Shown here: positions 9,460 through 17,300 of the stretch, piece after piece
Position numbering within the stretch: the stretch's first letter is position 1
Layout: each line of letters opens with the position of its first letter
Source of the DNA: Bacteroidales bacterium
GTDB lineage: Bacteria > Bacteroidota > Bacteroidia > Bacteroidales > WCHB1-69
Length of the DNA: 55,194 nucleotides
NCBI GenBank assembly: GCA_017617445.1
Contig: JAFZWE010000003.1
Location: 1-55,194 of the forward strand
Direction of reading: 5' to 3'
Position numbers and translations under genes: made by a program
Notes under the pieces: model-generated
Told to the model about the DNA's origin: nothing
Database searches by the model: none
Seen by the model: only the letters and a program-made list of their open reading frames with translations

Positions 9460-10383
9460 TCAAATATTTATTCCATTATTACGTGGAGTATATTGTACAC
9501 AGCACACCCCGATGATGGTGACTGCTGTGCCGATAATCTTGAGGAGGGGAAAATTCTCTCCGAGGAACAGGAACGAGAAGAGGGCGGTCACCACGGGGAT
9601 GAGGTTAGTGAAGGTGTTGGACTTACCCAGTCCCACGCGTTGCAAGGCCCAGATATACAATACGAAAGCGAGGGCTGAACAGAGTACAGCCAAGGCCAGC
9701 ACATTTCTCAAAATTTCCGGTCGGGCGAGGTTGGCAAACTGGAATGCAAGTTCTTCGGGGCTGTGCAGGATCAGCAGCAGGGGCAGGAACCAGAAGATGC
9801 CGAAGGTGGTCTGCGTTGTCACGATGAACACTGGGTGGTATTGGTCGGAGAGTTTTTTCAGGAAGAAGCTGTAACCTACTGAGGAAAAGACTGCTCCAAA
9901 AGCCAGAAACACCCCCAGCCATTGAAAAGACTGGTCTGACAATTCCGGAAGCAGCATGATGGCGATACCCAGTGCCGAAACGAACACTCCCACAAAATTG
10001 AACCATGTCAGTTTTTCTTTAAAATAGAAATGGGACATGAACACGGTGAAAATGGGGATGGTGGCGACAATCACAGAGACGATGGTCGGTTCCGACACCA
10101 CAGAAAGGCTATAAGTTTCAAAAAGGAAATAGAGGAAAGGTTCAAAAAGGCTGAGGCAGAGCAGCAGCAGCCAGTCTTTCCGGGGCACTTCCCGCAACTT
10201 CTGGTGGAAGAAAATCCGACAAACTGTTGCAAGGAGTACTGAGGCGATCACCATTCGGAAGAAGACCAGTGCAATGGGGGTGACGCTGTCCAGCAAGGAT
10301 TTGGTGAAAACGAAGGAAACGCCCCAGAAAGTCACAGAAAGGAGCAACATGAAGTAATAAATGACATTCTTTGGGCTTCCCAT
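9460..10383 (-). CDS. DMT-superfamily EamA transporter
   Basis: A 307-aa inner-membrane protein with about ten hydrophobic helices in two EamA halves. Family signatures include FWGVSFVFTKSLL in helix 1, a P..LvffR pattern in helix 2, and the second-half LYIWALQRVGLGKSNTFTNLIPV (typical a...g...a....l.Pv). EamA proteins export metabolites such as amino acids, nucleosides or sugars; the substrate cannot be read from sequence. It is the first gene of a close-packed minus-strand group followed by the G3E GTPase (20 bp) and the TM1410-like lipoprotein. It begins 57 bp downstream of secG, with a terminator-like hairpin in between, so it may depend on read-through or on a promoter inside secG. Confidence 0.9.
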   Translation of the reverse strand: MGSPKNVIYYFMLLLSVTFWGVSFVFTKSLLDSVTPIALVFFRMVIASVLLATVCRIFFHQKLREVPRKDWLLLLCLSLFEPFLYFLFETYSLSVVSEPTIVSVIVATIPIFTVFMSHFYFKEKLTWFNFVGVFVSALGIAIMLLPELSDQSFQWLGVFLAFGAVFSSVGYSFFLKKLSDQYHPVFIVTTQTTFGIFWFLPLLLILHSPEELAFQFANLARPEILRNVLALAVLCSALAFVLYIWALQRVGLGKSNTFTNLIPVVTALFSFLFLGENFPLLKIIGTAVTIIGVCCVQYTPRNNGINI

Positions 10384-10388
10384 ATTAG

Positions 10389-10415
10389 AAAAAAAAAGAG
10401 AGGATGTGCATCCTC
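10389..10415 (-). terminator. Rho-independent terminator after secG
   Basis: On the minus strand GAGGAT-GCAC-ATCCTC (10415-10400) forms a 6-bp stem with a 4-nt loop, followed by a run of T (plus-strand A-run 10389-10397). It sits between the secG stop and the DMT transporter start. Confidence 0.6.
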
Positions 10416-10440
10416 CCTTTCCGGCTTATTGGAAAAAAAA

Positions 10441-10716
10441 TTATTCGTCAGTGGTTTGCTCTGTCTGCTGGGGCTGCGGATGAGCATCGTTATACTCTTT
10501 TTTAGCCAAGAACGCGCAGGCCAGGCACAATACAAAAATGGCAATCGCAAGTCCCCATGTGATTTTTTCAACCACGTCCGTGGTTTTTCTCACACCCATA
10601 ATCTGGTTGGATCCTGCAAAGTTGGAAGCCAGGCCGCCACCTTTGGACTCTTGAATCAAAACGAAAAATCCCAAGGCGATGCTGGCAATGATAATCAAAA
10701 CGGCTACTACAATCAT
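10441..10716 (-). CDS. secG: Preprotein translocase subunit SecG
   Basis: SecG is the small accessory subunit of the SecYEG channel in the inner membrane. The 91-aa product has two hydrophobic helices (about residues 2-20 and 52-70) joined by the SecG loop VLIQESKGGGLAS..FAGSNQIMGVR, which is the diagnostic (Q..kggGL...fg....) segment, and an acidic/Gln-rich tail. It is the last gene of the conserved sigma-54 activator/lptE/TPR/secG envelope operon, 20 bp behind the TPR-like gene, and is followed by a terminator. Confidence 0.95.
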   Translation of the reverse strand: MIVVAVLIIIASIALGFFVLIQESKGGGLASNFAGSNQIMGVRKTTDVVEKITWGLAIAIFVLCLACAFLAKKEYNDAHPQPQQTEQTTDE

Positions 10717-10736
10717 TATTCTAAGTTCTTTTAGGA

Positions 10737-11303
10737 TTAGTTTTTATTGTTTTTTATTTCCGAAATTCGGGCTGCAAAATAACAACTTTTTTCTGGAAAA
10801 TGCAAGCACAATTTTTTATAAATTTTAATGGCCTTTCCAGGGTATCCCTGTTTTACATAAAAATCTGCTAACGTTTCACTTACAATATCCGGATCCTCTT
10901 GCAAACTGGGCTTGCTGTAATTGATGGTGCCATCATGCCGTTCGGGATCGAATTGGATTTTCGGCGTTTCATCTGAAAATTTTGCAATCAACTGATTGAT
11001 AAGTTGATTCTGGTCCACATCGGCGGGGCAGGACGGATTTGCAGGCTGATGCATCATCTCCTCTTCGTTGGCAGAGGAAAACTCGCTGACCTCCGGCACT
11101 TGCAGTGTTAGAAGAGCCAGTTTCTTTCGGTTGTGGATAGAGAGCAGCCATTTGGATTTCACCTTTTCATATTCCTGAAAATCAATAAGCTGCAACATTT
11201 TCAAATAATAAAAAGGGGCAATGGAGGAAGCCGGATACTTCGCGCAGCGGTTGCGCCACAATGTCAAGTTGGCCTCATTGACCATTAGCAAATCATTATC
11301 CAT
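10737..11303 (-). CDS. Conserved TPR-like protein between lptE and secG
   Basis: A 188-aa soluble protein without signal peptide. The N-terminal part (residues about 1-70) is helical and Trp/Tyr-containing ([11 protein letters not shown]). The C-terminal part reads as one tetratricopeptide-like hairpin ([24 protein letters not shown], with [14 protein letters not shown] following). An unnamed protein of this shape often sits between lptE and secG in Bacteroidetes, so the position itself supports the gene. ATG 11303 was chosen, 11 bp after the lptE stop; an earlier in-frame TTG (11321) would overlap lptE. Molecular function is unknown; a scaffold role in envelope biogenesis is only a guess. 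Confidence 0.8.
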   Translation of the reverse strand: MDNDLLMVNEANLTLWRNRCAKYPASSIAPFYYLKMLQLIDFQEYEKVKSKWLLSIHNRKKLALLTLQVPEVSEFSSANEEEMMHQPANPSCPADVDQNQLINQLIAKFSDETPKIQFDPERHDGTINYSKPSLQEDPDIVSETLADFYVKQGYPGKAIKIYKKLCLHFPEKSCYFAARISEIKNNKN

Positions 11304-11314
11304 ATCATTGAAAT

Positions 11315-11848
11315 TTACCAATTTACAAATGCCTTATTAAAAATATCCTCTGTCAAGGCCTCGTTGATATCGTTCACCAGGGAACTTTCAATAGCCGTGA
11401 AAACCTGCGTGCTGGGATAGTCGACATAGCGTGAGAAACTCTGTTCAAAATTCTGTGTTTCATCAAACTTGTTGGTGAACGAGACGCTGACCGTGATGGT
11501 GAGGCGGTTCATGGCGGCGGTCTCATCCCCCTGGATAGCGACCGGTCCAATGGAGTACCCCGTAATCTGGCCTTCAATGGCATAGTCGCCTAAATTTTTC
11601 ATATCCACAATAGTCAGGGGAGTCTGGCCCTGTATCCTGTCCTTCAACGCATTGGTAAATTCCTGACTCAAAGTAGGATTCACCAAAGCAGCATTATTAC
11701 GGAAAGTCTGTATATAGACTGTTTTGGCACGCGCGTCAATATTCCCGCCGGTGAGCGAGACCGACACGCGGCAGCCGCACAGCAGCAAGGGCAGGCAGGC
11801 AAACAGCAGGAGAACTGCCTTTTTCCTCAATTTTTTTTCACAAGCCAT
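11315..11848 (-). CDS. lptE: LPS-assembly lipoprotein LptE
   Basis: A 177-aa outer-membrane lipoprotein. A basic start (ACEKKLRKK), hydrophobic stretch and lipobox LLLCGC give a clear type II signal. The mature part carries the Bacteroidetes LptE pattern: V(S)[35 protein letters not shown] and [11 protein letters not shown]. LptE plugs the LptD barrel that delivers LPS to the cell surface. The ATG at 11848 gives the signal peptide directly; the longer reading frame upstream lies inside the sigma-54 activator gene. Even so, the two genes overlap by 11 bp, indicating translational coupling. Confidence 0.9.
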   Translation of the reverse strand: MACEKKLRKKAVLLLFACLPLLLCGCRVSVSLTGGNIDARAKTVYIQTFRNNAALVNPTLSQEFTNALKDRIQGQTPLTIVDMKNLGDYAIEGQITGYSIGPVAIQGDETAAMNRLTITVSVSFTNKFDETQNFEQSFSRYVDYPSTQVFTAIESSLVNDINEALTEDIFNKAFVNW

Positions 11849-13133
11849 ATTCCTTGATTTTCCTATACAGTGTTCTTTCCGAAAGGCCCACCTCTTGAGC
11901 GGCAGCCTTTCTCCGCCCCTTATTTCTTTCCAATGCATTCTTTATCAACTGTTTTTCCCATTCACGCTTCGTCTCATGCGTGCTGTCATTCTGCGGCGTG
12001 TGGGTGTCTTCTGAAAACTCCACCTCCTGAACTTCCGGTTCAAATCCCAATTCCTCATCCGAAGGAAGCGGAGCGCGATGCTCCAAAACGGCCAACCGTG
12101 TCACCGAATTGGGCGAGACGGCATGTTCTATCCTAGGACTTTCATATTCAGCAGGCACATAGGCACCATGTTGTTTGGACATCAATTCATGCACCAGGTG
12201 TTTCAATTCGTTGACCTCGCTCCTCAGGTCAAAAAACATTTTGAGCAACACGTCATGGTTATACTGGTAGGAGGGGTCACCCACAGAGGAAGCCAGCACG
12301 GGCAGTTGAGGCATCTTGGGAGCCATGTCAAATTTCTTCTCCAAAACCTCTTTGGAGATTTCCCGGTTCACCTCCAAAACAGAAAGATTTTCAACCAAAT
12401 GCTTGAGTTCGCGCACATTACCAGGCCAACTATAATTCTCCAGCACTGAAATCGCATCCGGTGCAAGCCTCACCGGATTGTTCGGGCAGCCCAGCTTTTC
12501 TGCAAAATCGTAGGCAAACTTATCAAACAGCAACTTGATGTCCCCTTTCCTTTCGCGAAGGGGCGGAATGCGTAACGGGATGGTGGCCAGACGGTTGTAG
12601 AGATCCAACCTGAAACGGCCGGACGATATGCGGGCATTCAGGTCGGCATTGGTTGCGGACACCACCCTCACATTGGTCTTTTGTGGTTCCGAGTCCCCAA
12701 CGCGGAAGAAGTCGCCCGTCTGCAGCACACGCAACAGACGCGCCTGCGTCTCTTTCGGGAGATCCGCCACCTCATCAAGGAAAATCGTGCCGCCGTCAGC
12801 AGCCTTGAAGAAACCTTCCCTGTCGGCGGATGCGTCCGTGAAGGCGCCTTTCTTATGTCCAAACAGTTCAGAATCAATGGTTCCCGCAGGGATGGCGCCA
12901 CAGTTGATGGCAATGAACTTCTTGTGCTTTCTGGGGCTGTTGTCATGGATAATGCGTGCAAAATTCTCCTTTCCCACACCATTTTCACCCAACAGAAGCA
13001 CCGACACAGGCACTGTAGCCTCCGCCGCACGCAATGCCTGACGTATCACATTGACCAGCTCCGCGTCATTCCCAATAATCTGGTAACGCTGTTTTATATC
13101 CTTGATTTTAGAATCCAAATTCTCCACTGGCAT
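11838..13133 (-). CDS. Sigma-54-dependent AAA+ transcriptional activator without receiver domain
   Basis: A 431-aa protein. The AAA+ domain spans about residues 20-250: Walker A GENGVGKE (49-56), sigma-54 contact loop GAFTDA (96-101; the classical form is GAFTGA), Walker B GGTIFLDE (114-121), and the WPGNVRELKHL sensor II region. A linker containing SEVNELKHLVHEL (possibly coiled) and low-complexity acidic sequence follows. The C-terminus is a Fis-type HTH (RRKAAAQEVGLSERTLYRKI). There is no N-terminal CheY-like domain; only about 20 residues precede the AAA+ core, so input comes from elsewhere or the protein is constitutively active. ATG 13133 was taken rather than TTG 13142. It heads the lptE/secG operon and is divergent from ruvA. 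Confidence 0.93.
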   Translation of the reverse strand: MPVENLDSKIKDIKQRYQIIGNDAELVNVIRQALRAAEATVPVSVLLLGENGVGKENFARIIHDNSPRKHKKFIAINCGAIPAGTIDSELFGHKKGAFTDASADREGFFKAADGGTIFLDEVADLPKETQARLLRVLQTGDFFRVGDSEPQKTNVRVVSATNADLNARISSGRFRLDLYNRLATIPLRIPPLRERKGDIKLLFDKFAYDFAEKLGCPNNPVRLAPDAISVLENYSWPGNVRELKHLVENLSVLEVNREISKEVLEKKFDMAPKMPQLPVLASSVGDPSYQYNHDVLLKMFFDLRSEVNELKHLVHELMSKQHGAYVPAEYESPRIEHAVSPNSVTRLAVLEHRAPLPSDEELGFEPEVQEVEFSEDTHTPQNDSTHETKREWEKQLIKNALERNKGRRKAAAQEVGLSERTLYRKIKEYGL

Positions 13134-13151
13134 AGCATTCAATTAAGGGCG

Positions 13152-13159
13152 CAAAAATA
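13152..13159 (-). promoter_or_regulatory. -7 element for the sigma-54 activator operon
   Basis: TATTTTTG on the minus strand, 18 bp before the ATG at 13133. It faces the ruvA -7 element only 23 bp away, so the two divergent promoters share upstream DNA. Confidence 0.55.
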
Positions 13160-13182
13160 GCCATTTTTTTGCAAATTATTCG

Positions 13183-13190
13183 TATTTTTG
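13183..13190 (+). promoter_or_regulatory. -7 element for ruvA
   Basis: TATTTTTG matches TAnnTTTG, 39 bp before the ruvA ATG. No clear -33 TTTG at ideal spacing. Confidence 0.55.
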
Positions 13191-13229
13191 CACCGTTTTT
13201 ACAAATCTATTTCAAAAAAAATTCTCCTG

Positions 13230-13820
13230 ATGATTACACAGATTCGCGGTAGAATCACCGAAAAGAACCCTGCTTACATTGTCATTGAAACTGCTGGCGG
13301 GGTCTCCTATTTTCTCCATATTTCCCTGAACACCTTTTCACAAATCAAAGAAGAGTCGGAGATCAGGCTCTACACCCACTACGTGGTCAAAGAGGATGCG
13401 CATATCCTGTATGGATTTTACGAAGAGTCTGAACGCACGCTTTTCCGGCTGTTGATTTCTGTGAACGGCATCGGTCCCAACACGGCCTGCCTGATCCTAT
13501 CGGCCCTCAGTGTCAACGATGTGGCCAATGCCATCGCCTCTGAAGATGTCCGCACCCTGCAGTCTGTCAAGGGAATCGGCGCCAAAACCGCCCAACGAGC
13601 TGTCATTGAACTGAAAGACAAGATGGCCAAAGCTTCCTTCACAGTGACCGGCAGCGCACCATCAGCGGCCAGCACCGAAAAGAGCGATGCACTGAACGCC
13701 CTGGTGGCCCTCGGATTCCCGAAAAACGCCGCAGACAAAGTGCTGGACAAGATTATACAAAACGGAAACGCCTCCTTGAGTGTGGAAGAACTGATCAAGA
13801 AGGCGTTGAAAATGCTGTAA
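13230..13820 (+). CDS. ruvA: Holliday junction DNA helicase subunit RuvA
   Basis: RuvA is the tetramer-forming, junction-binding partner of the RuvB helicase in homologous recombination. The 196-aa product begins MITQIRGRI with an OB-fold domain (residues 1-65: VIETAGGVSYFLHIS, LYTHYVVKEDAH.LYGF). It continues with two helix-hairpin-helix motifs (LISVNGIGPNTA and LQSVKGIGAKTAQR.VIELKDK) and ends with the RuvB-binding three-helix domain (DALNALVALGF..). ATG 13230 fits the family N-terminus exactly; an upstream in-frame start at 13188 would add an atypical basic leader and overlap the -7 element. The gene is convergent with the MCE gene with only 5 bp between stops. Confidence 0.97.
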   Translation: MITQIRGRITEKNPAYIVIETAGGVSYFLHISLNTFSQIKEESEIRLYTHYVVKEDAHILYGFYEESERTLFRLLISVNGIGPNTACLILSALSVNDVANAIASEDVRTLQSVKGIGAKTAQRAVIELKDKMAKASFTVTGSAPSAASTEKSDALNALVALGFPKNAADKVLDKIIQNGNASLSVEELIKKALKML

Positions 13821-13825
13821 TACGG

Positions 13826-14794
13826 TTACTTGCTTTTCTTTTTCTTTTCACCCAACGGCTTCAGATAGTGCCGTGGATTGTCCTTGAAATCCTTCAACAG
13901 GGCGTTGAAGTTGGCAATGGCTTCATCCACTTTTCTCACCAAGCCGTCCTCGTTCATCAGCGCGCCCACCGTTCCTTCGCCCTGATTCACCTTGGACACC
14001 AACGTCTCCACCTCTTTGATGGTGTTGTTGGCATTGGTGATGACCGCAGCAATGTCGGCCTTGGCAATGGTGTCACTGATCTGGTCAAAATTGTCCAGAA
14101 TCTCGTTCAACTTAGGTGAAGCGTCCTCCAACGTCTTTCCAAAACGTGTCAGGCTGGCTACCAGATTGGAAACTTTCCCCTTGTTGTCGGCGAGAATGCT
14201 GTTCAAATTGTCGGTAGCGGATTCGATATTCTCCAACGTCATTTTCAAATTTTCCCCACCGCCATCCTTCACCAGCAAATCCTTGACGGAGAGACCAATG
14301 GTATCCACTGATGCCATCACGCTGGCCAGCTGGGACTTCAGGCCGTCAATACCGTCCAACATACCAGGCTGAAGAAAACAGGGGATGGTATCATTGTTTT
14401 TGAAATAATTGGTGGATTTACCCATCACGAAATCCATCTGCATACCGCCAAGCAAGCCGCTGGAGGCGATTTTCAGTTTTGAATCCACAGGAATATCCAC
14501 ATTCTCATTCAACAGGATTTTGGCGCACACTCGGGGTGGATTGGAACTGAGCAGACTCAATTCCTGGACCATACCCACCTTATAACCACCCAAAAACACA
14601 GCGGTATTTTGCTGCACACCTGCAGCATCTTCCATCACACAATAGAAATAGGTCCGTTTATGGAACACATCCACGCCCTTCAAAAAGTTTGCACCGATAT
14701 AGAAAATGGCAATCGCCGCAATACAAAGCAGCGCCACACGGATTTTCTTCCTGCTATTCTGCACATCCTGAGGGCTTTTTTCTTTTTTACTCAT
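13826..14794 (-). CDS. MCE/MlaD-family lipid-transport protein
   Basis: A 322-aa protein anchored by one N-terminal membrane helix (about residues 19-38: VALLCIAAIAIFYIGANFL). An MlaD/MCE domain follows at about 45-125 (YFYCVMEDAAGVQQNTAVFLGGYKVGMV, then KIASSGLLGGMQMDF). A long periplasmic helical tail (about 150-310) is rich in N, D, S and L heptads (LNSILADNKGKVSNLVASL), as expected for the tube or needle of MCE transporters. The C-terminus is lysine-rich. MCE proteins shuttle phospholipids between the membranes. The usual MlaE/MlaF partners are not adjacent. It has its own -7 box and is separated from the aminotransferase gene by 93 bp. Confidence 0.9.
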   Translation of the reverse strand: MSKKEKSPQDVQNSRKKIRVALLCIAAIAIFYIGANFLKGVDVFHKRTYFYCVMEDAAGVQQNTAVFLGGYKVGMVQELSLLSSNPPRVCAKILLNENVDIPVDSKLKIASSGLLGGMQMDFVMGKSTNYFKNNDTIPCFLQPGMLDGIDGLKSQLASVMASVDTIGLSVKDLLVKDGGGENLKMTLENIESATDNLNSILADNKGKVSNLVASLTRFGKTLEDASPKLNEILDNFDQISDTIAKADIAAVITNANNTIKEVETLVSKVNQGEGTVGALMNEDGLVRKVDEAIANFNALLKDFKDNPRHYLKPLGEKKKKSK

Positions 14795-14841
14795 ATTAAA
14801 TACCTTTGTATCAAAATGATAAACTTTTCCAAGTGAAAAGG

Positions 14842-14849
14842 CAAAATTA
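14842..14849 (-). promoter_or_regulatory. -7 element for the MCE gene
   Basis: TAATTTTG on the minus strand (plus strand CAAAATTA), 47 bp before the MCE ATG at 14794. Confidence 0.5.
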
Positions 14850-14887
14850 CAAAAAATTTACAATCTGCAACATCCGGCACCACATAC

Positions 14888-16096
14888 TCAAGACCGCTGC
14901 AATACAGCCGACAATACAGCCTCCACCACCTGGTTCACATCCTCCGGAGAGAGGTCGTAATACACCGGCAGGGTGATTTCGCGGGAATAATTGTCAAATG
15001 CCACAGGATAATTCTGCATCTGGTACCCGGAATTACGATAGAAACTGAGCATCGGCAAGGGAAGGTAGTGCACATTCACACTGACCTCTTTGGCAAAAAT
15101 CCTTTCCATGACAGCATCCCGTTCATTTTCTGTTATATTATTGATTCTCAATAAATATAAATGTAATGAAGATTGTTTTTCCGCAGTTTCAAAAACGGGA
15201 AGCTGGAATTGGGGATAGGGGGAAAAGGCGCGGTGATAAGCTTCAAAAATCTCGCGGCGTCGTTTGAGATTCTCGCTGTCATAGCGCTGCAGTTCCACCA
15301 GTCCGATGGCGGCGAGCACATCGGTCATATTGCACTTATAGCCAGCCTCACTCACGTCATAGCGCCAGTTCCCGATTTGCGTTTTGGCCAAGGCATCCTT
15401 GCTTTGTCCGTGCAATGATTTTATTCTCAAATATTTATAAATCTGTTCATTGTCAAATGGTTCCGGAAGATGAAGGCAAATGGCCCCGCCCTCAGCCGTG
15501 GTCAAATTTTTCACAGCATGAAAAGAGAACACCGCAATATCCGTCACACTTCCAATGCGACGGCCTCGGTAGGAGGCCCCGATGGAGTGAGCTGCGTCCT
15601 CCAGAATCAGGATTCTCCCCAAGGTGCGCTGTTCCTCCGTGGCAGGATGGAATTGGCGCTTCACCTCCGGTTCACGAACCAAAGCGTTCAGTTCGTCATA
15701 GTCGCAGGGGAAGCCCCCCACATCTACAGGCATGATCACCTTGGTGCGCGGAGTAATGGCACGGCGCACTGCCTCCACATCCACATTGAAATCCGGCCGC
15801 ACATCCACCAATACCGGTGTGGCCCCACAGTGAACCACCACATTGGCCGTGGCACAATACGTATAGGCGGGCACGATAACCTCGTCACCCGGCCCCACAC
15901 CAAACCAGCGCAACATCAGCTCCAAACCGGCGGAGTTTGAATTGACACACAACACATTGCGAATCCCGCAATAGGCGGCAATCCGCTCTTCAAACTCTTT
16001 GACCCTCGGACCTGTGGTAATCCATCCCGACCTCAAAGCCGCTGTTACCTCCGAAATGGTCTTGTCATCGATACGTGGGGGTGAAAAAGGAATCAT
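14888..16096 (-). CDS. DegT/DnrJ/EryC1/StrS PLP-dependent sugar aminotransferase
   Basis: A 402-aa member of the nucleotide-sugar aminotransferase family. It has the opening IPFSPP.ID and GWITTGP.VKEFE, GDEVIVPAYTY.ATANVV, EDAAHSIGA, the PLP lysine K196 in SFHAVKNLTTAEGG, YKCNMTDVLAAIGL.QL-like and the late SFYRNSGY segment. A charged insertion (REPEVKRQFHPATEEQ, about 141-156) precedes the EDAAHS strand. It transfers an amino group to a keto-sugar nucleotide for surface polysaccharide. ATG 16096 aligns with the family start. It begins 28 bp after the porQ stop with no promoter in between, so the two are probably co-transcribed. This matters because PorR of Porphyromonas, needed for the A-LPS anchor of T9SS cargo, belongs to the same family. 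Confidence 0.92.
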   Translation of the reverse strand: MIPFSPPRIDDKTISEVTAALRSGWITTGPRVKEFEERIAAYCGIRNVLCVNSNSAGLELMLRWFGVGPGDEVIVPAYTYCATANVVVHCGATPVLVDVRPDFNVDVEAVRRAITPRTKVIMPVDVGGFPCDYDELNALVREPEVKRQFHPATEEQRTLGRILILEDAAHSIGASYRGRRIGSVTDIAVFSFHAVKNLTTAEGGAICLHLPEPFDNEQIYKYLRIKSLHGQSKDALAKTQIGNWRYDVSEAGYKCNMTDVLAAIGLVELQRYDSENLKRRREIFEAYHRAFSPYPQFQLPVFETAEKQSSLHLYLLRINNITENERDAVMERIFAKEVSVNVHYLPLPMLSFYRNSGYQMQNYPVAFDNYSREITLPVYYDLSPEDVNQVVEAVLSAVLQRS

Positions 16097-16124
16097 ATTA
16101 TATAATATTGTATTAAAGAAAAAA

Positions 16125-17228
16125 TCACTGGGAAACACTCTCAAGCCGCTGTAATTTCTTGGCTTTTCTTTCCTGGTTCAATTGGGAGAGTTCATTGATG
16201 TTCACAGAGAAATTGAAATAGTTAGGCGTTGCTCCCTTAGCATAGTGAACCCGCGAAAAACCAATACGTATTGACTTGATATTCAACATAAAACCATACG
16301 AAAACCCCGCCAAAGTACGTTTCTGCGGAATGTACATATCTTGACGGCGGTTGTGGTTATAGGCCAGTTGGAAAGAAAGGAATTTGGCTGGAATGATTTC
16401 TATGGCGAAGTTGATATGCCGGAAAAAATTGTCAAAGAATTGGGCGGCTTTGTTCGGGTAAATGGGTTCACCCGTCATCGCGTCATATTCCAACAGAGGG
16501 TTCAGTTCACCGGCATAGCGCATATTCCACCGATACAAATGGTGCAGAGAGATGTGGTAGCGCACCGGAAGGAACTTGAATTTCTGGGAGAAAGCGAGCT
16601 GTATGTCAAACGGCAACCGTTCCCTTTGGCCTGGCACATAGTTGACAATGGTTGTGCCGATGTTTTTCACCAGCAACGAGAGGGCCAGCTGTCGTTTGGC
16701 ATTGATGTATGAGCCAGCCACATCCACAGCCAGTCCGAAAGAGCGGTAGGATTCATACGCCGAATAGATGAGTTTCAGATCAGCCCCGATGGAAAAGCTG
16801 CTGTCCAACATTCTCCCCCACCCTACCGTGGCCGCATAATCCCCCGCATGAAAATAGCCGTTCTCATAGCCATTTTCATCTGTGGCAGTGAACTTTCCAT
16901 AATTCACAAACTGCATACCAAAGACAAAGCTTCCCACTTTATTGAACGTGTGTGAGTACATGGCAGAACCGTAAGAAGCATTGGAGAAATAGTCCACCAT
17001 ATTGAATTCCAATGCAGTATGGTGGCGAGAACCGATAAGGGAGGGATTGTACAACAGCAGTGACGGATCATCATCCCCGGAGGCAATCAAGCCGCCCCCC
17101 AGCCCCGCAATACGACTGGAATTACTGAAATTCAAAAAGTTATAAACAAATCTGCCGCCCGTCTGTGCCCACATTCCAAGCGTCATCAGACACAAAACAC
17201 CCAAAAGCACAAAACCACGGTTTCTCAT
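16125..17228 (-). CDS. porQ: Type IX secretion system protein PorQ
   Basis: A 367-aa outer-membrane barrel protein of the PorQ/PorV-like (FadL-related) family. After a signal peptide (FVLLGVLCLMTLGMWAQ) come the PorQ hallmarks: FLNFSNSSRIAGLGGGLIA, DDPSLLLYNPSLI, YFSNASYGSAMYSHTFNKVGSF.FGMQFVNYGKF..TDENG, and the C-terminal strand region FSYGFMLNIKSIRIGFSR.HYAKGA.NYFNFSVNI. In Porphyromonas PorQ belongs to the attachment complex with PorU, PorV and PorZ, which links cargo to A-LPS after secretion. ATG 17228 was chosen for the signal peptide; the upstream GTG 17288 lies before the promoter. The other T9SS genes (porK-N, porU, sov) are not in this window. Confidence 0.9.
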   Translation of the reverse strand: MRNRGFVLLGVLCLMTLGMWAQTGGRFVYNFLNFSNSSRIAGLGGGLIASGDDDPSLLLYNPSLIGSRHHTALEFNMVDYFSNASYGSAMYSHTFNKVGSFVFGMQFVNYGKFTATDENGYENGYFHAGDYAATVGWGRMLDSSFSIGADLKLIYSAYESYRSFGLAVDVAGSYINAKRQLALSLLVKNIGTTIVNYVPGQRERLPFDIQLAFSQKFKFLPVRYHISLHHLYRWNMRYAGELNPLLEYDAMTGEPIYPNKAAQFFDNFFRHINFAIEIIPAKFLSFQLAYNHNRRQDMYIPQKRTLAGFSYGFMLNIKSIRIGFSRVHYAKGATPNYFNFSVNINELSQLNQERKAKKLQRLESVSQ

Positions 17229-17268
17229 TTTCGGACAATTATACGAGGATACTTTTCTGAAACGGCGG

Positions 17269-17276
17269 CAAAGGTA
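17269..17276 (-). promoter_or_regulatory. -7 element for porQ
   Basis: TACCTTTG on the minus strand matches TAnnTTTG, 40 bp before the porQ ATG. Confidence 0.5.
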
Positions 17277-17300
17277 CACATTTTTCACAAACCGAAAGGG

